From M3007 sp046160345 (GTDB lineage: Bacteria; Bacteroidota; Bacteroidia; Chitinophagales; Saprospiraceae), in contig JBJXGO010000027.1 in the NCBI GenBank assembly GCA_046160345.1, positions 34,746 to 98,745 of the forward strand: a DNA stretch of 64,000 nt, given 5' to 3'. Made by a program: the position numbers and the translations under genes. Positions 33,636 through 42,800 of this stretch are shown one piece after another (the first letter of the stretch is position 1; each line of letters opens with the position of its first letter). The notes under the pieces were generated by a model. That model saw nothing but the letters and a program-made list of their open reading frames with translations. It was not told the origin of the DNA and did no database searches.

Positions 33636-36555
33636 GTTCGTTCTTCAAAAACTTCCCTGTCCAGCTCTCCTCCACCTTTGCCACCTCCTCCGGCGTACCC
33701 TCCGCCACGATCTTTCCCCCTCGAAAACCTCCCTCCGGCCCCACATCAATAATGTGATCGGCCATTTTTACCACGTCGAGGTTGTGCTCGATTACGATGA
33801 CCGTGTTGCCTTTTTCCACCAACTTGTTTAATACGGTAAGTAGTTGGCGGATGTCTTCAAAATGCAGGCCTGTGGTGGGCTCGTCGAGGATGTAAATGGT
33901 GCGTCCCGTGTCTTTTTTGGAGAGTTCTTCAGCCAGTTTTACGCGTTGTGCCTCACCGCCTGATAGGGTAGTGGCCTGTTGGCCCAAGGTTATGTAACCT
34001 AGGCCTACGTCTTGCAAGGTCTTGATTCTCCGATAGATGTTCGGGATAGGTTGAAAAAATTCTGCCGCCTCGTGTATGGTCATGTCGAGCACATCGCTGA
34101 TGCTTTTGCCTTTGTAGAGTACTTCCAGGGTTTCGCGGTTGTAGCGGCGGCCCTGACAACGTTCGCAATGCACCTGCACATCAGGCAGGAAATTCATCTC
34201 GATGGTTCGCAGGCCAGCACCTTCGCAGACTTCGCAACGACCACCCTTAACATTGAACGAAAAACGCCCGTTGGCATAGCCCCGGATTTTGGCTTCCGGC
34301 GTGTCGGCAAATAGCTTTCGGATGTCGCCAAAAACGTTCGTGTAAGTCGCAGGGTTACTTCTTGGGGTTCGCCCGATAGCACTTTGGTCTATCTCAATTA
34401 CCTTGTCGAGGTTTTCCAAACCCTTGATATTCTGATACTTGAGTGGGCGTTTAAGGCTGTTGTGAAAATTGCTTTGCAGGATAGGGTACAAGGTCTCGTT
34501 AATAAGCGAGGACTTGCCGGAGCCGCTCACCCCGGTGATGCAGATGAAAGTGCCGAGCGGAATTCGAAGCGTTACCGCTTTCAAATTATGTCCCGTGCAG
34601 CCTTCGAGTTCGAGCCAGTGTCCATTGCCTTTTCGGCGGACTTTGGGAATATCGAGTTTAGAACGACCTGCGAGATAGTCGGAAGTTGCGGTGGGTTTTT
34701 TTAGAAATTCTGCAGGTTTTCCTATATCCACGATTTGGCCGCCGTGCTTGCCCGCGCCAGGGCCAAGGTCAATCAGGTAATCGGATTCCAGCATGATGTC
34801 TCGGTCGTGTTCCACTACCAGAACGGTATTGCCTATGTCGCGCAGGTTTTTCAATGCCTCGATGAGGCGGTGGTTGTCGCGCTGGTGCAGGCCAATACTC
34901 GGCTCATCAAGGATATATGTGATGCCCGTGAGTTGTGAACCAATTTGGGTGGCGAGGCGAATCCGTTGGCCTTCTCCCCCTGACAGGGATCGTGCTGGCC
35001 GGTCAAGTGCCAGGTAGTCCAGGCCAACCTGCAGCAGGAATTTGAGTCGGAAACGGATTTCTTTCAGCACGTCTTTGGCGATTGTTCGCTGGCGTTCGCT
35101 CAGGTTTTCATCTACATTTTCCAGGGTGGCGTAGAGTTCAGCCAGATCCATTTGAGCCAGTTCGGCGATGTTGCGCTCGGCAATTTTGAACCATAAACTT
35201 TCCCTTTTCAAGCGAGTGCCGTCACAATCCGGGCAAGGTACGATTGCAATAAAATCCTCTGCCCACTGCCGGGCTTTTTCGCTGGTAGCTTCTACATACT
35301 GGCGTTTGATCACGTTGATCAGGCCATCGAAAGCCATATCGTAACTCCACTCCTCTCCGCCCCACATCATATCCACCTTGATTTCGTCGCCACCATGTAG
35401 GATGGCGTTCAGCACATTTTCAGGCAGTTCTTTTACGGGCGTACTGAAGGAAAAGTTGTACTTTTTCGACAATGCCCGAAGTTGTTTGAAAAGCATGTTT
35501 TCACGGACTTCGCCCAATGGAACAATTGCTACCTCGTTGATACTCTTGGTGTTGTCTGGAATAACCCGCGCCATGTCCACCTCATGAATTTCGCCCAATC
35601 CTTTGCATTGCGGGCACATTCCATAGGGCGAGTTGAAAGAAAAAGTGTTGGGCGAGGGTTCGTCGTAGGAAAGCCCGGTGTCCTGGCACATCAAATTTTT
35701 TGAAAAACTGGCCAGATCACCATTTTCGAGTTCTAAGATCTGAATCAGCCCATCGCCCAATTTCAAAGCCATGTTCAGGCTTTCGGCCAGCCGTTCATTC
35801 CGGTCGTCTCCTACTTTCAAGCGGTCCACCACGATCTCGACATCGTGAATTTTGTAACGGTCGAGTTGCATTCCAGGCGTGATCTCCAGCATTTCTCCGT
35901 CCACACGAACCCGGGTATAGCCTTGTTTCCGGATTTGCTCGAAAAGTTCGCGGTAGTGTCCTTTTCTGGAGCGCACAACGGGCGAGAGCAGCGCGATCTT
36001 CTGACCTGCAAACCGCTCAGTAATATTTTCTACGATCTGCTCCTCCGTATATTTCACCATCTTTTTCCCTGTCTCATAGGAGTATGCTTCACCCGCGCGG
36101 GCAAAAAGCAAACGCAGGAAATCGTACACTTCTGTCACTGTACCAACGGTAGAACGCGGGTTGCGGCCGGTGGTTTTTTGCTCAATGGAAATGACCGGAG
36201 AAAGCCCTGTAATTTGATCTACATCAGGGCGTTCCATCTCGCCGATGAATTGGCGTGCATAACTGGAAAGTGTTTCCATGAATCGCCGTTGGCCTTCGGC
36301 GTATATGGTGTCGAAGGCGAGGCTCGATTTGCCTGAACCACTCACCCCCGTAATAACCACCAGTTGATTGCGCGGGATCTGTACGTCCACATTCTTCAAA
36401 TTGTGGGCGCGTGCACCGATGACTTCGATAAAGTGGTTATTGGCGACTGGTGATTGGTTACCGGTTATTGGTGACTGGTTATTGGTAATTGGTGACTGGT
36501 GGTCAGTCACAGAAACAGTACTTAGGGATGCTATTTGTGCTTTTGCTTTTGCCAT
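33616..36555 (-). CDS. uvrA: Excinuclease ABC subunit A
   Basis: 979 residues. There are two ABC ATPase modules: the first Walker A is GVSGSGKS (70-77), the second GVSGSGKSSLINETL, and two signature motifs contain LSGGE. Three zinc-type Cys motifs are visible (CPQCKGLGE, CPDCDGTRLKRE, CEVCEGAG/CERCQGRR). UvrA recognises damaged DNA with UvrB in nucleotide excision repair. The family normally begins near IEVIGARAHNLKNV (residue 43 here). The preceding 42 residues are an extension, of which 19-39 are three 7-residue repeats (HQSPITN, NQSPITG, NQSPVAN) encoded by a DNA repeat. An internal start near residue 43 is not available as ATG. Confidence 0.95.
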   Translation of the reverse strand: MAKAKAQIASLSTVSVTDHQSPITNNQSPITGNQSPVANNHFIEVIGARAHNLKNVDVQIPRNQLVVITGVSGSGKSSLAFDTIYAEGQRRFMETLSSYARQFIGEMERPDVDQITGLSPVISIEQKTTGRNPRSTVGTVTEVYDFLRLLFARAGEAYSYETGKKMVKYTEEQIVENITERFAGQKIALLSPVVRSRKGHYRELFEQIRKQGYTRVRVDGEMLEITPGMQLDRYKIHDVEIVVDRLKVGDDRNERLAESLNMALKLGDGLIQILELENGDLASFSKNLMCQDTGLSYDEPSPNTFSFNSPYGMCPQCKGLGEIHEVDMARVIPDNTKSINEVAIVPLGEVRENMLFKQLRALSKKYNFSFSTPVKELPENVLNAILHGGDEIKVDMMWGGEEWSYDMAFDGLINVIKRQYVEATSEKARQWAEDFIAIVPCPDCDGTRLKRESLWFKIAERNIAELAQMDLAELYATLENVDENLSERQRTIAKDVLKEIRFRLKFLLQVGLDYLALDRPARSLSGGEGQRIRLATQIGSQLTGITYILDEPSIGLHQRDNHRLIEALKNLRDIGNTVLVVEHDRDIMLESDYLIDLGPGAGKHGGQIVDIGKPAEFLKKPTATSDYLAGRSKLDIPKVRRKGNGHWLELEGCTGHNLKAVTLRIPLGTFICITGVSGSGKSSLINETLYPILQSNFHNSLKRPLKYQNIKGLENLDKVIEIDQSAIGRTPRSNPATYTNVFGDIRKLFADTPEAKIRGYANGRFSFNVKGGRCEVCEGAGLRTIEMNFLPDVQVHCERCQGRRYNRETLEVLYKGKSISDVLDMTIHEAAEFFQPIPNIYRRIKTLQDVGLGYITLGQQATTLSGGEAQRVKLAEELSKKDTGRTIYILDEPTTGLHFEDIRQLLTVLNKLVEKGNTVIVIEHNLDVVKMADHIIDVGPEGGFRGGKIVAEGTPEEVAKVEESWTGKFLKNELTPAPK
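36433..36510. repeat. CCAAT-type repeat inside the 5' part of uvrA
   Basis: Runs of ATTGGTTACCGGTTATTGG-like sequence (reverse complement CCAATAACC...) with a ~21-base period encode the N-terminal heptad-like repeats of UvrA. The unit resembles the intergenic block at 31830-32020. Confidence 0.75.
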
Positions 36556-36602
36556 TTCGAGCGGGAAAACAACTGAGGTGCCGGGAGGTTTTCGCGAAAA
36601 GG

Positions 36603-36610
36603 CAAAAGTA
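36603..36610 (-). promoter_or_regulatory. -7 element for uvrA
   Basis: Minus-strand TACTTTTG matches TAnnTTTG and lies 47 bases before the ATG at 36555. The -33 position (TTCG) is poor. Confidence 0.4.
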
Positions 36611-36645
36611 CGGAAGTTCCAATAAAAAAACGAATTGTTTTAAAA

Positions 36646-38841
36646 TTACTGTTTCATCTCACCCCCATCCATGCCCAGCAAACCCATCATCCAGGCATAT
36701 TCCAGTGCCCGTTCTTCCAGGCGTTTGAAACGGCCCGAAGAGCCTCCGTGCGAGCCGCTCATATTGGTTTTGAAAAGCAGTACATTTTTGTCGGTTTTCA
36801 GGTCGCGCAAGCGAGCAACATATTTGGCTGGCTCGAAATATTGCACCTGCGAATCTGCGAAGGAAGTCAGCACCAGCATGTTAGGATAATTTCCTTTTTT
36901 CATGTTGTCGTAGGGCGAATATTGTTTCATGTAATCGTATTCGGCCTTGTTGGCCGGGTTGCCCCACTCGGTATATTCTCCTGTGGTAAGGGGTATGCTG
37001 GGGTCGCTCATGGTGGTCAGCACGTCCACAAACGGTACGCCTGTGATGATGCCTTTGAAAAGATCGGGGCGCATATTTGTCACCGCGCCCATAAGCAGGC
37101 CTCCAGCCGAGCGGCCTTCGGCAAAAAGGCGATCGGAAGCGGTATATTTTTCCTTTATCAGGAAGTCGGCGCAGTCAATAAAGTCGTTGAAGGTGTTCAT
37201 TTTCTTCAACATTTTGCCGTCTTCGTACCATTGGTAACCCATTTCCATGCCGCCGCGTATGTGGGCGATGGCCACTACAAAGCCCCGGTCGAGCAGACTG
37301 ATTTTGTCGCGGTTGAAGCCCGGGGCGTAACTGGAGCCATAGGAGCCATAGCCCGTAAGATGACAAGGTGCATTGCCGTTCCGGGGGAGGTCTTTTTTAT
37401 GCACCAGCGAGATGGGCACTTTTACACCGTCGCGGGCAGTGGCCCACACAAATTCGGTTTCGTAATGGTTTGAATCGAATCCACCCAAAACAGGGGCAAC
37501 TTTCTTTACCTCTTTTGCCTTCGTTTCCATGTTGTAATCCACAATGGTCGTAGGCGTTTTAAGGGAAGAAAAGGCGTAGCGCAAGGTTTTAGTGTCAAAC
37601 TCTGGGTTGTTGTCCACCGAACAGGCGTAGGTCGGCTCGCCCACTTCGATATAGTGGTCGGCTTTATCTGCCCAGCGAAGGATATGAATTTGGCTTAGTC
37701 CGCCTTTGTGCTCAGAGGCTACGAGGTATTCTTTAAACACGGTGAACCCATCCAGCAGTATGTCCTTGCGATGGGGGAGCACGTCTTTCCAGTTTTCTCG
37801 ACGCGGGTCAGACACTGGAGTTTCCATCAGGCGAAAGTTCTTCGCATCCCAATTGGTGCGAATAATGAACTGGTCGTTCCAATGCTCTATTTCATAAAAA
37901 AAATCCTTTTCTCGTGGGCGAATGCTTTGGAAGTTTCCGGCGGGATTGTTTGCATCAAGATATTGAACCTCAACAGTTTGCGTATATGCCGAGTTGATCA
38001 AAAAGAATTGTTCGCTCTTGGATTTCCCCAGATAGGCGTACTGCGTCTCATCCTTTTCGTGGTACATGAGCACGTCCTGTTTTTGCGGGGTGCCGATGAC
38101 GTGTCGCCAGATTTTGTCGTTGCGGAGCGTTACTTTGTCTTTCGTGTCGTATAGAATCGTTTTGTTATCGTTGGCCCAAACGAATGCCCCGCCGATGTCG
38201 AAGGAATCAGGAAGGTCTTTTCCGGTGGCGAGGTTTTTGAAATACACTTTGAACAAATTCCGACCGCTGTAGTCCACAGAATAGGCCATCAGTTGGTTGT
38301 CGAGACTAACCTGAAGGCCACCAAATTGGCAATATTCCTTGCCTGCGGCGAGTGTGTTCACGTCCACCAGCACCTCTTCAGCGGCGTTCAAATCCCCTTT
38401 TTTTCGCGTAAAAACAGGGTATTCCTTACCTGCCTCAAAGCGGGCCACATACCAGTAGCCATTTTTGAAATACGGTACTGTTTGGTCGTCTTCTTTGATG
38501 CGGGCTTTGAGTTCGTCGTAGAGTTTGGTGCGCAGGCCTTTTACAGGCGCGAGGACCGTGTCGGCGTATCGGTTTTCCGCTTCTAGGTAGGCGGTCACGG
38601 CGGGGTTTTCGCGCTCATTGAGCCAGTAATATTCGTCGGAGCGTTTATCGCCCCAGGGGGTGCTGAGTTCTTTTGGTTTTTGTTCGGGGTGGGGTGGGGT
38701 GGCCGATTGGGGATTGAAAACAGAAGGTTGCACGGTGGTGGTGGGTACGTTGGGAGTGGGTTGGTTCTGACAGGAGGGAAGCAGAGAGAGCAAACCTGCC
38801 GTTACGAATAAAAGAACGGGCGATGGGAGATGTTTCATCAA
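36646..38841 (-). CDS. Prolyl-oligopeptidase family lipoprotein (oligopeptidase B-like)
   Basis: 731 residues. The lipoprotein signal ends LLSLLPSC (Cys24). Residues ~70-460 are the seven-bladed propeller (GDKRSDEYYWLNERENP is the conserved S9A opening), and ~460-731 the alpha/beta-hydrolase domain. The catalytic triad fits Ser578 (GRSAGGLL), Asp663 (SFADSQVQY) and His698 (SGSHGG). S9A oligopeptidase B enzymes cut short peptides after basic residues; the lipid anchor places it in the envelope. Preference for basic residues is a family inference only. Confidence 0.92.
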   Translation of the reverse strand: MMKHLPSPVLLFVTAGLLSLLPSCQNQPTPNVPTTTVQPSVFNPQSATPPHPEQKPKELSTPWGDKRSDEYYWLNERENPAVTAYLEAENRYADTVLAPVKGLRTKLYDELKARIKEDDQTVPYFKNGYWYVARFEAGKEYPVFTRKKGDLNAAEEVLVDVNTLAAGKEYCQFGGLQVSLDNQLMAYSVDYSGRNLFKVYFKNLATGKDLPDSFDIGGAFVWANDNKTILYDTKDKVTLRNDKIWRHVIGTPQKQDVLMYHEKDETQYAYLGKSKSEQFFLINSAYTQTVEVQYLDANNPAGNFQSIRPREKDFFYEIEHWNDQFIIRTNWDAKNFRLMETPVSDPRRENWKDVLPHRKDILLDGFTVFKEYLVASEHKGGLSQIHILRWADKADHYIEVGEPTYACSVDNNPEFDTKTLRYAFSSLKTPTTIVDYNMETKAKEVKKVAPVLGGFDSNHYETEFVWATARDGVKVPISLVHKKDLPRNGNAPCHLTGYGSYGSSYAPGFNRDKISLLDRGFVVAIAHIRGGMEMGYQWYEDGKMLKKMNTFNDFIDCADFLIKEKYTASDRLFAEGRSAGGLLMGAVTNMRPDLFKGIITGVPFVDVLTTMSDPSIPLTTGEYTEWGNPANKAEYDYMKQYSPYDNMKKGNYPNMLVLTSFADSQVQYFEPAKYVARLRDLKTDKNVLLFKTNMSGSHGGSSGRFKRLEERALEYAWMMGLLGMDGGEMKQ

Positions 38842-38872
38842 TTTAAATACTTGGAATTCAATAATAAGTTGG

Positions 38873-39715
38873 TCAGGCTCCGGGCCTGGTGTTTTTTACG
38901 GTACGCTCAACTTTAGCCATGCCTGACTCAAAATTATTGCCTGCGATATCAACCGTTAAAACTTCTTGCAATCGTGTCATGATTTTAGGCAAGTTTTGTC
39001 TGAGCCCCTGGAGGCGTTGCCGCTTGGGGATGAGATCGTCGTCCGGGAGGTGCAATTTTCTCCTTTTTTGGGTATCTGCTTCTAAATCTTGAAGTTTTTT
39101 GTCAATATCCTCCACAACGCTATAAATAAAACCATCTTTGAACACCTCATTATCAAGCATTACGGGAATAAATTGCCGCCCCCCGAATAGACTGGAATAA
39201 AAAGCGAGGTCATTTTCTAATCCTACCCACCCTGAGCGCAGACTGTTGCGAGACACTACTGAAAGAATAATGCCTTCTTCCTGCATCACGCGATGGATGA
39301 AAGCCTGAATACTCTCCCCGGCATGCATATCTTCAGTGTCTCGTATCACCCGAAGGCCTTTTTCTTCCAGATATGATTCTATATTGTCCACAGCCTCTCG
39401 GTCACCATGGTTGTAGGAGATGAACACACTGTGGAAGGATTCGTTGGGTGCATCAGCGGGTTCGGGTGCAGGCCGAGAGGTTTCGGCGTCCCTTTGAACA
39501 GCTGCCTTGTCAGCAACTTCAAGCAGCGCATAATTTACCTGTGCCTGCAGGCGGCTCCAATCATCAAAGCCAATAAGGCCCATGTTGTAGTTCTTTTTTC
39601 CGCTGGCATAGCGTGCCTGAAGCAGTACGGCGTCATTGGCGTTGTGGGCGACCAAGAGCTGGAGTGCATCTTCGGTCTGACCGGAGGCAATAAGTTGTTG
39701 GATTTGTTCGCGCAT
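38873..39715 (-). CDS. TIR-domain protein with N-terminal effector-associated (EAD11-like) domain
   Basis: 280 residues, no signal peptide. Residues 1-70 are a small helical domain (MREQIQQLIASGQTEDALQL, DAVLLQARYASGKKNYNMG) resembling effector-associated domain 11 of bacterial conflict systems. A Pro/Ala-rich linker (80-92) follows. Residues ~94-250 are a TIR domain, with the beta-A motif FHSVFISYNHGDREAVDNIE, an alpha-C region and RSGWVGLENDL, where Glu167 fits the NADase catalytic glutamate. Bacterial TIR domains cleave NAD+ or make cyclic ADP-ribose signals. EAD domains recruit effectors to partners by like-like contact. It is divergent, 99 bases from the Roco-TIR gene. Confidence 0.85.
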   Translation of the reverse strand: MREQIQQLIASGQTEDALQLLVAHNANDAVLLQARYASGKKNYNMGLIGFDDWSRLQAQVNYALLEVADKAAVQRDAETSRPAPEPADAPNESFHSVFISYNHGDREAVDNIESYLEEKGLRVIRDTEDMHAGESIQAFIHRVMQEEGIILSVVSRNSLRSGWVGLENDLAFYSSLFGGRQFIPVMLDNEVFKDGFIYSVVEDIDKKLQDLEADTQKRRKLHLPDDDLIPKRQRLQGLRQNLPKIMTRLQEVLTVDIAGNNFESGMAKVERTVKNTRPGA

Positions 39716-39740
39716 ATAAAATTACATGTTTTGGGAGCAC

Positions 39741-39792
39741 CAAAGGTAGAATGTTTATTTAGTGCGAAAACCCATTCATCGTGCTAATTTTG
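39741..39792. promoter_or_regulatory. Divergent promoter region between the two TIR genes
   Basis: The minus-strand -7 element TACCTTTG (39748-39741) lies 25 bases before the EAD-TIR ATG. The plus-strand -7 element TAATTTTG (39785-39792) lies 22 bases before the Roco ATG. The -33 elements are weak for both, suggesting activator dependence or low basal expression. The whole gap is 99 bases. Confidence 0.5.
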
Positions 39793-39814
39793 CTTTTGAA
39801 AAAACATTTATCCA

Positions 39815-42800
39815 ATGCATAAAACGCCCACCCCTGAACTTGCCCTACTACTCATCCAGCAAAACCTGGATCAACTAAGCCGAGGGGAGGATGCCTCATT
39901 TCTCGACCTAGGCAATTGTGGTCTAACGTGCATACCCAGCGAACTAGCCGGCCTCAAGCATCTGAAAGCGCTCAACCTGGGGCAATTTTTTGTGAAATAT
40001 ACGGGTAGGAAAACAATCAATTTGGAACAGTATTACCCAAAAGATTTTTCAGAATTCTTAATTCAAGAAAGTAACAATAAAGGCGCTGTTAATCGCCTTT
40101 CCGCTGAAGATTTAAGTGAAATTGGCTTAAACAGTGAAATTTGTTGTCTATACTTGACTAATCTTCAATTGAAGGATATTGGCGCACTTAACTCATTTCC
40201 CAATTTAGAAGTTTTGTATCTAGGTAATAATGAATTGACAGATATTTCCCCCTTACGGTCGAATGTAAAACTGCGTGACTTATCATTAGTGCAAAATAAG
40301 ATTTCAGATTTGTCACCCCTTTCTAATCTAAATAAATTAGAAACCCTTAATTTAAGTAGAAATAAGGTTTCAGACCTTTCGACTTTGGCAGGATTAAAAA
40401 ATCTGTCTATGCTATTCATTGGCAATAATTTAGTGTCGGACCTTAGACCAATTGCTTCATTTTCTAAACTGCGACTCTTAGTGGCTTTTGAGAATAATAT
40501 CTCTTCGCTGGATCCCCTAAATAATTTGGTACACTTAGAACGTATACATTTAGCATCGAACCAGATAAGCAATGGAATACCTTTACAAAAGTTATTAAAG
40601 GTAAAAGAATTAAACCTACGAGCCAATCAGATTAAAGATATTTCATTCTTATCTTCCATGCTAAATCTTACAATATTAGATATGGGAAACAATGTAATAG
40701 ATTTTTTACCTCCAACGCTTTCTTTACCCTATTTAACTAGTTTATATTTCGGAAATAATCGAATTTCCGATATAAGCCCTTTAAGCGCATTTCCCGCGCT
40801 TGAAGTACTTGACCTTTCACGAAATCAGATAATAGATATAGCACCACTGCAAAATCTATCGCTAGGCAATCTAGTTCTTACTGGTAACAACATCCAAGAC
40901 ATTAAGCCACTCGGCAGCCTTAAAGAGATTGGCATACTTAGTTTGGAGCATAATAAAATTGAATATATAGAGCCGTTTGCATTCGCATTTACCTCACCCG
41001 TAGTGTTGCGATTAGCTGGCAACCCTATCAAAGATATCCCGCTTGAATTAGTTGTTTCGGACAATATTTTGAAAAGAACAAGCTCCACTGAGATAGATGC
41101 CTACTTCAAATCCATTGAGGGAGAAAAAGATGTCGTCCATGCTGCCGAAGTAAAAATCATTCTGGTCGGCAATAGTACAGCCGGGAAAACCTCCCTTTCC
41201 CGGGTATTGCGCGGACAGCCATTACCAAGCCTGGAGACCTCTACACATGGCATTCAGATACATCAATGGAAAATCCGAAGCAGTGATTTTCTCGATGTTA
41301 AACTCGTGCCAGACACGCCCGAGCAGATTACCGTGAACATCTGGGATTTTGGCGGTCAGGAGTATTACCATGGAACGCACCAACTTTTTCTTGACAACAA
41401 CGCCATTTATATATTGGTCTGGGAACCAAGTACCAACCAAAGCGCCGTGGTAGGCACCGAGTATGTCATTCCCGGAGATGTTCCTGAAAAATTGACTCTA
41501 CCAGTGGAACAATTCCACTACCGATATTGGCTTGACAGCATTCGTTTCTATGCCAGTGCTCAAAGTGACAGTCCGCCGCCGCCTATATTTATGGTGCAGA
41601 ACAAATTGGATAAAGAAGGCAGCAAAGTCACTTGGCCCGAGGCAATAATATTCGAATCTTATAAAGTGGAGGATGCGACGGCACTGAGCGCCTTCTTGGC
41701 CCTATCGCAAAAAACTGCAGATCGAGCCTATCACCATCGCTTCCAAATTTTTCTCGACAAACTGCTGTGTGCCATCCGTCAAAAAGCCCTGGAAAACCTT
41801 GGCCGTGACCGACTTGCGGCCTCTTGGCAACATATTCGCAAAGCGATCCAAGAGGCTACGGACAAGGACACGAGTAAAAAGGCACTTGCAAAAAATCCAT
41901 TTGCCCGATCAGCCGATGAAAGCCAATCGCTCGAAGCAGAAAAATTTAGACAAGCATGCCGCGATGTGATCGCGCCCGCTATTATTACCGATGGCGAGAT
42001 AGATACGCTGGTTCGTTATCTTAACAGCGTCGGCGCGGTATTTTACAACCCGGCGGTAGTAAACCGCGTGTATCTGCGGCCTACCGTGCTCACGGAAAAG
42101 ATTTACCAGATACTTAATCAGGAAGTGTTGCGCAGAAAAGGCCGTTTTACCCAATCAGAAGCAAGTCGCGCCTTGGGCAGAAATCAGGGTAAATATGCCA
42201 AGTTATTAATTGGACTTATGGCCCGCTGGGAAATAATTTTTCCAGCTCCGTCAGCTGCTGCGACCCCTATAAGCGCCTTGCGTTCGGCACCAGTTCCGAA
42301 AGGCCCAAGCCCTGAAGAAGAGTGGATCGCTACGCAGTATCTTCCCGACGATCACCCGCTGGAAGGTCTGTATCAAATTGCAGCAAGCGGTTTGGAACAA
42401 AACTATTTTATCGTTCGAAGCCCGCTGTTTCATTTTAAAAAAGCGTTGCGCCAATTGGTGTTTTCGATTGGCAATGATTCCAAGGTGCGCAACAAGGAGT
42501 TTTGGAAATATGGCATCCTTTTTACTTCCGTAGAAGGCAATCTTCGGGTGTTGGTTAAGGGAGTCAGGGAAGAAAATTTTGGCCAGATCCTTGTTTATGT
42601 GGAACAGAGGCCTGAAAACGGTATAACGACACAATGGGAAGGAGAGGTGTTTGAGCGGATCATCAGCGCGATGACCGAAAATATGCATCCTTTTTCCGCT
42701 CCCAACCCTACTCAGGTCAGTCAAACCAATAACACAGATGTTTTTATTCGCAGGGCAGAAAAGGCCGCTTCGCCTCAAATTTCTCGCAATGGAATTGATT

